Positions 30,028 through 38,647 of a stretch of DNA of 64,000 bases are shown here, piece after piece. The stretch spans positions 129,001 to 193,000 of the forward strand of contig JAJOZX010005514.1 of NCBI GenBank assembly GCA_023014485.1, written 5' to 3'. Position 1 is the stretch's first letter; each line of letters starts with the position of its first letter. A program made the position numbers and the translations under genes. The notes under the pieces were generated by a model. That model worked only from the letters and a program-made list of their open reading frames with translations. It was not told where the DNA came from and made no database searches. This DNA is from Bathynomus jamesi. Its lineage: Eukaryota > Arthropoda > Malacostraca > Isopoda > Cirolanidae.

Positions 30028-30074
30028 TGAGTAACTATTGCATGCCCAACCTCGAAGGTCACCGCACGCCACTG

Positions 30075-30141
30075 ATATATATATATATATAATATATATA
30101 TATATATATAGATATATATATATATATTTATTATATATATA
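30075..30141. repeat. (TA)n microsatellite between two elements
   Basis: A TA-rich tract that separates the 26.8-kb hAT from the mariner at 30142; target for both. Confidence 0.85.
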
Positions 30142-31051
30142 CAGGGTGTCCCAAAAAAATGTATACACACTTTAAATACTTATAAAGGCAGTGTTTATTA
30201 AAATACATTTCATTTTCAAAATGTAATAGAATCTACAGACATTATTTAATTGTTTTGTCAACGCCTGTTTTCAAACTGACGTCCGTTCTGGTCCAGGCAC
30301 TGCTGATAACGCGAAGCAATGGAATCGCAAACATCACGAAACATTTCGTTTGGTATTTGTGTGCATTCTCGTTCAATGGCTGCTCTCAATTCAGCGACTG
30401 TTGCAGGTTTTATAGCGTAGACTTTGTCTTTTAAGTATCCCCATAAAAAAAAGTCTAGTGGTGTGAGGTCTGGTGAACGCGGAGGTTATTCTACGAAACC
30501 CCTTCGTCCAATCCACATCCACATCGTGCCAAGTACCACTCGCAATACTCCACTCTTCGGTCCGGATCATCATCTTCATTAATAGCATGGACTAATCTTG
30601 GAATGTAACTTTTCCATTGACAGCGCTTCAAAATGCGTTGGACAGACGATTCTGAAATTCCTACCTCACGACTCGCTTGCCGCACAGATTTTCTTGGACT
30701 TTGGTGATAAGTTTCCAGTACTCTTTCTTGCTTTGTGGGGCTTGTCGATGTCCGTGGTCTTCCGGAAACGCTTCTTGTGGACATTCTGAACAGTTCCATC
30801 GGCTTCAAACTTATCTCTAATTCGAGTGATGGTAAGTCGCGTTGGTGGATCTGTTTGAAACTCCCTCCTAAACTGTCTTTGCACTTCAACTGCGTTTTCA
30901 CACTTCCAGTAGCATTTTAGAATGAATTTCCTTTGTTCAAAGCTTAGTCTGACTGCCATTATTAATTCTAATGGGTTTAACTTGGAAAGAAAGAAACATC
31001 AATTGAGCTATCAGCTGTTAAAGTGTGTATACATTTTTTTGGGACGCCCTG
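30142..31051 (-). mobile_element. Internally deleted mariner-type element
   Basis: The ends CAGGGTGTCCCAAAAAAATG and the complement of CAGGGCGTCCCAAAAAAATG continue to about 35 bp of inverted repeat. TA lies on each side (30140-30141, 31052-31053). At 910 bp it has lost most of the catalytic domain. Confidence 0.93.
30250..30959 (-). pseudogene. Mariner-type transposase with catalytic domain deleted
   Basis: On the minus strand from 30959: [37 protein letters not shown] and [19 protein letters not shown] form the N-terminal helix-turn-helix. [19 protein letters not shown], then [21 protein letters not shown] form the second helix-turn-helix, and [23 protein letters not shown] the linker. A frameshift separates the first two parts near 30740. 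After the linker the sequence jumps directly to the distal region (SPDLTPLDFF-like, in TSHH..FFYGDT) and the C-terminus RTDVSLKTG near 30285. The central portion with the first two catalytic acids is gone. The element could only move with help from a full relative. Confidence 0.88.
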
Positions 31052-31053
31052 TA

Positions 31054-31124
<71 letters not shown>

Positions 31125-32443
31125 CAGAGAGTACTTATTTAGCAACGTATTATTCACTAACACCAGTTAGAGTGTCTAAAAACCTAATAGTTTTTCGATA
31201 AAACATTTGTCAGCAAACCGATTATTGATCAAGTGATTGTAAAACGAATTCTATTTTTTTTTAATAACTCCTATTTTCTAATCCAGTTTTAAATATTTAA
31301 CAGTTTATTGTGTATAAATAAAATTTAAAAAATAGAATACTCGTATGTTGAAAAATTATTCTTTTATCGTTACATCGGACATTCTTCTTCGATTAAGCGA
31401 GAGACATTCGTAGGTCCAAGCAGTTTGATGTAAACAAATTTTATTTTGCCTTTTATATAAAAAATACGGAATTTACGAAGCGTTTATAAACTTTATCGAT
31501 TTTACATCTATCTTCATGAATGCCGGATTATTTAAGGGTTATTCGCTGACTTGGCACATGCGGACACAATTACGGCCTGCAGACCCAAGCACCCACCTCC
31601 ATTGTACATATATCTTGGCCCTTGGGGTATGTTGAATGAAGAGGGAGAAGGGCACAGTTCTATTTTTTATTTATGTTAGCTATATAACATCAATAATTTA
31701 TCCGAGACGAAATGTCAGGTAGAAAAATAGGAATTCTTTCCTCATTGATTGGTTAAAGTTGTTGTTGTTGTTGTTGGATCAATTTAATATAACTCCACGT
31801 CTGGCAGTCAGACGGTCTGGTTTCGGGTCGTGTTGACCTGGTGTTGGGATGGTGTCATGGCACTCAGAAACGGACTCGAGGCACGCGAGTCATAAAACCA
31901 ACGAACTTCATACTACTGTACGTTCGTGTCATCACAAAATTCCTCATGCGGATGTAACTATATGTACAGATATACAGTATTAGTAACCTTATTGTTTGTT
32001 TGTACTGATGGATGAACAATACTTCAAATTTACTCATCAATTCTTTAAAAAATTTGCGTATAAAATCAGAATTACACAATAATGTTGACACACTTTTCTC
32101 TAAAGCGAATTTTTAAACAAATATCTTAATAGAATAACGATAACATATCGCTGGAAAAGTGACTTTAGAAAAACTTCACCTCCGCCTTCCAAGAGGCACT
32201 CTGAACATTCTTCTCAAGGGCAAAATATGACCCATTTATAACACAGAGAACGAAGTGGTCCTTAAGTAGGGAAAATAATAACCAGTTCTGAGAAAAACGT
32301 GCGAACAAGGCTAATGAAGGCGAATTAAATTCGAAACGTCTGTTCATTTGAATGAACAAAAGTTCATGGTATTTGTATATTTAATGAATAGAGCGAAAAG
32401 GTTCTCCAACTTCACGTCCTCTGCGTTCAGATGATGTAGCACA

Positions 32444-32445
<2 letters not shown>
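31054..32445. other. No recognisable gene; (TA)n and (GTT)n
   Basis: (TA)n at 31055-31123 and a short GTT run at about 31758-31777. At 32308-32334 the string CTAATGAAGGCGAATT..ATTCGAAAC weakly resembles a Penelope-type hammerhead core with a mutated first box. Nothing else is assigned. Confidence 0.5.
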
Positions 32446-32481
<36 letters not shown>

Positions 32482-32483
32482 TA
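32446..32483. repeat. (TA)n at LINE-A 5' truncation point
   Basis: A TA run abutting the truncated 5' end of the LINE. Confidence 0.85.
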
Positions 32484-32866
32484 CAAAAACGCGCGCTGCT
32501 ATTGGGCTCTTAAGGACGAGAAATAATGAACTAACCGACGATCCAAAAGAAATATCTGAAACATTGAGAGCTCAATATGAATCAGTTTTCAGTACCCCAA
32601 AAAGTGACAAAGCGATTCCTGACATAGATGAATTCTTTGAAGAAGAATTGCAAGGAGAGTGTATAACAGACTTTGATTTTACCCCAGAAGATGTAGCGAG
32701 AGCTATAGGACAAATGAAACCACATTCAGCTGCAGGTCCGGACAACTGGAACGCATTATTGATTAAAAACTGTAAAAATGAAATAGCTACACCTTTATAC
32801 TGGATATGGAGAAGATCCCTAGACACGGGAAATACCGATCATCTTGAAAAGAGTAAACATTGTCCC

Positions 32867-33843
32867 CAGGGCCGGATTAACCATTAAGCAAAATAAGCCC
32901 GTGCTTAGGGCATCAAGGGAAGGGGGGCACCACAGAAATTTTCCATTGTCGGATTTACCAGCTACAAAGGAAATGCTACCAGATGTTGATTACAAGGCAG
33001 CTCAAACTCGCAAACGTATCAGAAAGAAGGTACCCAATGACGGAGATGCACCAGAAGTATATCTGAATGCCAGAGATAAATTTCTTATCACCACCTTTTA
33101 CACAATTGTTGACAAACTTGAAACTGAGATGAGAAGAAGAGGAGAGATATACAAAGAAATAGCAGAGAGATTTTCTTTTCTAAGTGATGTGCCACATAAT
33201 GTCACCACTTCATCATCTACTGAAATTGAAAGGTATTCTCAGGGTTGTAAAAAGATGATTGATGCTTACCCAGAGGACTTGAACACTAATTTCTCTGCTG
33301 AGCTTCAGCAGTTTCACTCATATGTGTGCCATAAGTTCAGTGCAAAAAAAAATGTAAAAACAAGATTCAGTCATGCTGAACTTTATAAAATAATTGTAGA
33401 AGACAATATTGAGTGTGCGTTCCCAAATGTAGAAATTGCCTTTCGTATATTTTTAACATTAATGGTCACAAATTGCTCAGCTGAGCGTTCATTTTCTCAG
33501 TTGAAGTATATTAAAAATACCAACAGAACAACTATGCAACAAGGCAGGCTGGATGCCTTATCTCTACTAAGTATAGAAGCAGATGTGTTACGTAAGATTA
33601 GTTTTGAGGATCTGATCAAAGACTTTGCAATTAAAAAAAGTAGGAGAAAACTTTTCAAATATAAATGAAGTGGAAGTATACAAAAATAAACATTATTTTC
33701 CATCTTACTGTAAGTTTTGTTTCATTTCAAAAAATACAATTTTATTTTATGGTTTATTTTTGTTTATATTTTGAATTACATATATATGGGGCACCAAAAT
33801 CTTTTAAGTGCTTAGGGCCTCTAAAGGTCTTAATCCGGCCCTG
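32867..33843 (+). mobile_element. hAT element inside LINE-A
   Basis: The ends CAGGGCCGGATTAA and TTAATCCGGCCCTG are perfect inverted repeats. The 8-bp duplications ATTGTCCC at 32859-32866 and 33844-33851 are exact. The element is 977 bp and carries the C-terminal half of a ZMYM-type transposase, with the 5' coding part deleted. Confidence 0.95.
32935..33668 (+). pseudogene. ZMYM-type hAT transposase, C-terminal half, open
   Basis: A single open frame reads FPLSDLPATKEMLPDVDYKA, QTRKRIRKKVPNDGDAPEVYL, RDKFLITTFYTIVDKLETEM and ends with the dimerisation segment LMVTNCSAERSFSQLKYIKN, LDALSLLSIEADVLRKI to a TAA-type stop (TGA at 33666-33668). N-C-S-A-E-R-S-F-S-x-L-K is the conserved hAT dimerisation motif. 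There is no frame break in about 240 residues, in contrast to the host LINE, so this insertion is relatively young. The BED or TTF finger and the first catalytic residues are missing, so it is not autonomous. Confidence 0.88.
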
Positions 33844-35345
33844 ATTGTCCCTATATATAAAGAAGGAGACAGATCTCAAGCAAAGAACTATAGACCAGTG
33901 ACATTGACGTCCCACCTCACCAAAGTATTTGAAAGAATAGTTAGAGAGAAAATTTATGATTTCCCAGAGACACGGGAAAGATTCAATGAAAATCAGCATG
34001 GATTCCGATCAGGTAGATCATGCCTCTCACAACTAATAGAACACTACAACAATATCCTAGATGCACTTGAAGGCAATGACAACTACGATGTTATATACAC
34101 AGATTTTGCTAAAGCTTTCGACAAATGTGATCATGGTATAATAGCACATAAAATGAAATATATGGGAATAACAGGCAAAGTGGGAAAATGGATCTACAAC
34201 TTCCTCAGAGAACGTCTGCAGGTCGTCAAAATTCAAGGTATATCATCATCAGAATCGGAAGTACGCAGCTCAGTACCACAAAGGACAGTACTGGCTCCAC
34301 TCCTCTTCATTATCATGCTAACAGACATAGACAGCGGAGTAAACAGCAACAGTATAGTCACATCCTTTGCGGACGATACAAAGATCAGCAGAAAAATCAG
34401 CGATGGAAATGAAGTGGAGAGTGGAGACCTTGCAGAGGGACACGAACAAGATATACAAATGGTCAGAAGGCAAAAACATGTCATTTAACACCGATAAATT
34501 TCAGCTCTTGAGATATGGTAGAAAAAAGGAACTTAAACAGACTGCATATTATGCTCCAGATAGAGAGGAAATTCAGAGAAGCACGAAAGCGCTCGATCTG
34601 GAGGTAGTAATGACAGATGATGCGAAATTCGAAACACAAAATCAAATAGCGATAAATAAAGCAAAAAGAGTCGTGGGACAGGTACTAAGAACGTTCAAGA
34701 GAAGGGACATAGGACAGTAATGATTCCCCTGCTAAAAACACTGATAATACCAAAACTTGAATACTGCTCAGTTTTGACGTCCCCATATAAAAAGGAAGAA
34801 ACTAATAAACTAGAAGAAACGCAAATACATTTCACAGCCAAGATTGATGGCTGCAAAGAACTCAACTACTGGGAAAGACTACGTAAACTAAATCTCTACT
34901 CCCTGGAAAGAAGAAGAGAGGTACACCATAATCTACATATGGAAAGTGATCGAAAAACTGGCACCAAACCTAAAACTAAACCCAATTACCATTCACACAA
35001 TACTGGAAAATAGGAGAGGCAGAATGTGTAATGTTCCCAAATTAAAGGCCCGACAAGGGACCTCCTCAACACTGAAGGAAAATAGCTTGGTTGTCAGGGG
35101 GTCAAGACTTTTCAACCAGCTTCCAAAGGACCTCAGAAACGTAACGGGGGTCAAAGTTGAAGTCTTCAAGAGAAGTCTGGATGCCTGGCTCAGGATGGTA
35201 CCAGATGAGCCGGGCGTGCCTGGCTATGTACAGTGGAGAGCGCAAGAAAGCAACTCGCTCCTCCACCAAGCCAGACCTAGAGGCTGGGCCACCAGCTTGA
35301 TCTCCGTGTGAAGAGAGACCAACGCACGAAACAACGCACGAAACA

Positions 35346-35452
35346 ACATAAATTCCTATTTTCTGAACTTCATAGCAATTTCATAGTAATTACTTCACAG
35401 TAATGTATTTTCATTTTGGATGAAACCATGAATGGAATGAGCTGACTTTGTA
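35346..35452. other. Short unassigned spacer
   Basis: Sequence between the LINE 3' end and the foldback; nothing recognised. Confidence 0.4.
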
Positions 35453-35697
35453 TATATGAGGCCCTCGTAGGAAGAAGTGGCTAAGCGACAAAAGTAAAAA
35501 ACGCCAGAAAACGCAATTAAACGTTGTACCAGTTAGAAAGTGACATAACTTTTGAACATTTGAAGGTATTTCGTCGAAATACGAGTATCTTAAAAGTTTA
35601 AAAGTCGTCACTTTCAAATTGGTAGAACTTTAACTGCGTTTTCTGGCGTTTTTTACTTTTGTCACTTAGCCACTTCTTCCTAGGAAGGCCTCATATG
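35453..35697. repeat. Foldback MITE (family F1), ~95-bp arms
   Basis: The left arm starts ATATGAGGCCCTCGTAGGAA and the right arm ends with the complement (TTCCTAGGAAGGCCTCATAT). The inner parts CGCCAGAAAACGCA and TGCGTTTTCTGGCG also mirror. Centre about 35550-35600. Related half-elements occur at about 36563-36605 and 36853-36905. Confidence 0.85.
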
Positions 35698-35996
35698 GTA
35701 CATTGTGCATATACGTTTTAAAACAGTCGTAAATCTAAATAAGCATACAGTATATGAACCAATTTCTTATAGGCCTATTCTGATAGTTCAAGGTAGAATT
35801 TTAAACCACGATAATTTGTTCACATACAGCATTTCAATAACTGTAGCTTTTGAAAAATCGGAGATTTTCAAACTGTATTTAGAGTGAAACTGAGCCTAAA
35901 CTTGACTATGGAGAGAGAGAATTAAAGATTCTGCCAAAGTATAAATAGTGAGAATACTGTGGAGGAAAAAGAAAAGTTTATATTATTTTGTTTTTA
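35698..35996. other. No recognisable gene
   Basis: AT-rich spacer; nothing recognised. Confidence 0.45.
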
Positions 35997-36562
35997 GTCG
36001 TCACTCAATATATTTTGCCCCACCTTTTTTTTCTTGCCAAGTTTCCTTGTAAGTTCCAGAAATTTTGTACACAATTAGTTACATACCTTTTTTACAAGTT
36101 TTTATTTTGCCACATAGTCTCCATCCTTTTCTACGGCTTTCCTCCACCTCGAAACAAGGACCTTTATTCTTTGCTGGTAAAAGTCCGTTGGGTTCCGCTG
36201 GAGCCACCTCTTAACCTCCTCAACAACCTCATCGTCACTCTGAAACTTTCTTCCACGAATACCATCCTTCATTGGCCCAAACAAATGGAAGTCTGAAGGT
36301 GCCAGATCCGGGCTGTATGGAGGATGGGGTAACACACTCAAGCGCATTTTTGTGATGGCCTCTCTTGTTTGCAAACTATTGTGTGGTCTTGCGTTATCGT
36401 GCAAAAGAAGGACGTCTTCCAGTTTTCTCTCCGGTCGAACTCGCTTTATACGTCTCTGGAGTCTCTGTAGGGTAGCAATATACAAGCGGTAGCTCGCTAT
36501 CGTCCTCCGGATTTTTTTTTCACTTCATTTTTTTTTATGGGTTGTAGATTTAAAATTATATT

Positions 36563-36605
36563 ATATGAAGCCCTCATAGGAAGAAGTGGCTAAGCGACAA
36601 AAGTA
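36563..36605 (+). repeat. Half of F1 foldback
   Basis: CCTCATAGGAAGAAGTGGCT then AAGCGACAAAAGT, matching the left arm of the 35453-35697 foldback. Confidence 0.8.
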
Positions 36606-36852
36606 TGGCATATCACATATATCTCATATATATGGCATATCACTGGATGGTACAATCGTAACCACCAATACTTTATAAAATATCGGTAATATAATTACAA
36701 AAATTGTAATGAATCGTAACTGCAAATCGATGAAAGAATGGAGCTTAATATCCCAATTAAATTGTGAGTCCTTTGGGGGCTATCCAATCAATCACAAATG
36801 TAAAGAGAAAAATACATTTTTTTTCACTTTTTCATGTATTTTTTTATTATAT

Positions 36853-36905
36853 TATATGAGAACTTCATAGGAAGAAGTTGCTAAGCTACAAAATCTTAAA
36901 AAAAC
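36853..36905 (+). repeat. Half of F1 foldback, second copy
   Basis: TTCATAGGAAGAAGTTGCTA then AGCTACAAAATC..AAAAAACGCCA, in the same orientation as the half at 36563. Confidence 0.75.
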
Positions 36906-37207
36906 GCCATTACCCCCACCCCTCTACTCCATTACCCTCCCACCCCCACTCCCCCATTACCCCCACACACAAAAGTAAAAAAGCCATTACCCCCACCCCT
37001 CTCCCCATTACCCCCACCCCCACTCCCCCCATTACCCCCCCCCTCCCCCCATTACCCCCACCCCTCTCCCCATTACCTCCACCCCCACTCCCTCAATTAC
37101 CCCACCCCTCTCCCCATTACCCCCACCCCCACTCCCCCAATTACCCCACCCTTCTCCCCATTACCCCCACCCCCACTCCCCCAATTACCCCACCCTTCTC
37201 CCCATTA
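36906..37207. repeat. C-rich minisatellite
   Basis: Roughly 300 bp of units built from CCATTACCCCCACCCC, CACTCCCC and CTCTCCCC. It is strongly strand-asymmetric: the minus strand is G-rich with runs of four or five G at short intervals. Confidence 0.92.
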
Positions 37208-37447
37208 TACTGCTACCCGCCCTATACGTATACTGTATATCACAGTATAAATGTGAAGCTCAAGATTTTCACGGCTGCGTTCTTTTCTGTAGTTTTATCG
37301 CGGTGCTGGGGCCTTCGGACCCAGTAACCGGTGACCTAGGACCGGGAAACTTGACAGAGCACATCGTCAGCTCATGGGCTATCAGTTGGTGGTGGTTGCA
37401 GAATTTTCCGATGTGCTGTTTAGGCTGTGCAGGGTTCCGAAAAAAGC

Positions 37448-37450
<3 letters not shown>

Positions 37451-37501
<51 letters not shown>
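37451..37501. repeat. (CA)n microsatellite
   Basis: About 25 CA units. Confidence 0.9.
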
Positions 37502-38421
37502 TTTAGCTCAATAGTATATTAGATGCCTCTGAGTTGATTGTTTGTCCTTTGTTCATAATGTCCACCAGAATCACCCCTTTCATGTCCCAGAAGATGATAG
37601 CCATAACCTTTCCTGCAGAGAAAACCATTTTGAACTTTAGCCCCTGAACTTTTTCTTGCGTGGGGAGTCTGCGTGATGCCACTCCATGGATTGGCGTTTT
37701 GTTTCAGGTTCAAAGTGGTGTACCCAAGTCTCATCCCCAGTCACAATTCGTGAAAAGAAGTCATCCCGTTCTGTCTCGTATCGAACCAACGACTCAGAAG
37801 CAATTTCTTTTCGTTGGGCTTTGTGATCTTCAGTCAGTTCGCGAGAAGCGAACCGTAAACACACTTTTGAGTATCCCAGTTGCTGAATTATCGTATTTAC
37901 ACTTCCTTTACTAATTCTTAACTCCAGTAATAGCTCCTTGTATATGATGCGCCGATTTGATCGAATGTGCTGTTAGCACGTTGCACAGTGTGAGATGTCA
38001 CAGCCGCCGGGCGATTGCTGCGTGGCTCATCATCGAGGCTGGTTCTCCCTCTCTCCGATGATCTCACATGTTTAGACCAGCGTCCAACTGTGCTTCGATC
38101 AACAACAGCATCTCCGTAAACGTTTTGTAGACGTTTGTGAATATTTCCAACTGTTTCCTTCTCTGCGGTTAAGAACTCGATAACAGCTCTCTGTTTACGA
38201 CGCGCATCACTGTCAGACGCCATTTTCGAAACTGCGTTAACCATCAGTTTTATAGAAGGGCGTTTAAACGCGGTTTTATACAAGGAGGGGAAGTTCAAAC
38301 TGGAAAAATCCGGTTATATGAAGCGCAGAAAGTTCAAACTTACGGCTCAAAAGACACATCAGTTCCATGGCTTATTATTTAGCTAAGAAAAAAGGGTGGG
38401 GCAAAATATATTGAGTGCCCC

Positions 38422-38513
38422 TAGTAATTTCAATTTCAATTACATCAGTGTACTGTGTGTGTGTGTGTGTGTGTGTGTGCGGTATAATATATATAATATA
38501 TATATATATATAT
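38422..38513. repeat. (GT)n and (TA)n microsatellites
   Basis: (GT)n at about 38453-38479 and TA units at about 38487-38513. The TA units directly abut the 3' tail of the minus-strand LINE. Confidence 0.85.
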
Positions 38514-38647
38514 GAAAATGAAAAGGTTTATTGGCAGACTATAGTCCATATGACAAATATTATTAATACAATGACAGTTCATATACTAAAGATAGAAATA
38601 TATACAATTGATTAGAAATAATACTGTAATGTCGAAGTTAAGTGGAG

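Larger units (their letters stand above)
26800..30074 (+). mobile_element. Full-length ZMYM-type hAT element, decayed
   Basis: The ends CAGTGGCGTGC and GCACGCCACTG are perfect inverted repeats. The flanks are ATATATAT on both sides, consistent with an 8-bp duplication inside a TA repeat, though the repeat makes this uninformative alone. A transposase gene fills the interior and a second hAT (29540-30027) is inserted near the 3' end. Confidence 0.92.
32484..35311 (+). pseudogene. CR1-like reverse transcriptase, frameshifted
   Basis: In order: NNELTDDPKEISETLRAQY and IGQMKPHSAAGPDNWNALL (32520-32770), the hAT insertion, then GDRSQAKNYRPVTLTSHL (33865-33915), ENQHGFRSGRSCLSQLIEHY (33990-34050), IYTDFAKAFDKCDHG (34093-34135), a degraded SSVPQRTVLAPLLF (34270-34315), and the polymerase box TSFADDTKIS (34357-34386). 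After frameshifts near 34400, 34700 and 34950 come FNTDKFQLLRYG, PKLEYCSVLTSP and KLNLYSLERRREV. The end VPKLKARQGTSS ... LLHQARPRGWA matches the 14-kb copy. F-A-D-D is the catalytic motif in CR1/Jockey-type enzymes. The first residues of the protein are missing. Non-functional. Confidence 0.92.
32484..35345 (+). mobile_element. CR1-like LINE (LINE-A copy 2), 5'-truncated, split by a hAT
   Basis: Reverse transcriptase and 3' end of the LINE seen also at 14021-14420. It lacks ORF1 and the endonuclease. The hAT at 32867-33843 sits between the thumb-proximal and palm regions of the polymerase. The 3' end finishes with AACGCACGAAACAAC repeated twice. Confidence 0.9.
36486..37518. other. Composite insertion in mariner-2B
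   Basis: This segment contains TACAAGCGGTAGCTCGCTAT at its left edge, two solo F1-type half-foldbacks (36563-36605, 36853-36905), the C-rich minisatellite, an unassigned segment of about 190 bp with CCAGTAACCGGTGACCTAGG (37262-37445) and a (CA)n run. I could not identify matching termini or a clear target duplication. Confidence 0.6.
36102..38253 (-). pseudogene. Mariner transposase (mariner-2B), split and frameshifted
   Basis: On the minus strand the start is MVNAVSKMASDSDARRKQ, close to 38245. AVIEFLTAEKETVGNIHKRL, DRSTVGRWSKHVRSSERGR and TSLDDEPRSNRPAAVTSHT are all in one frame to about 37975. After a frameshift come ASRELTEDHKAQRKEIASE and the first catalytic block IVTGDETWVHHFEPETKRQ (to about 37700). 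A further break is near 37640, then the insertion. The C-terminal half (36485-36102) is open: ATLQRLQRRIKRVRPERK, LLLHDNARPHNSLQTRE, YSPDLAPSDFHLFGPMKDG and the end KDGDYVAK. The DD34D spacing is preserved. The C-terminal half is better preserved than in copy A, which has an internal stop there. Confidence 0.92.
35997..38421 (-). mobile_element. Mariner element (mariner-2 copy B), split by a composite insertion
   Basis: The ends are GTCGTCACTCAATATATTTT and the complement of GGGGCACTCAATATATTTTG, flanked by TA at 35995-35996 and 38422-38423. It is the sister of copy A at 23882-26376. About 1.0 kb of unrelated sequence (about 36486-37518) separates its two halves. Confidence 0.9.

Noticed and set aside
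36878..37327. 149-codon Pro/Thr-rich open frame
   Set aside because: It is the translation of the C-rich minisatellite.
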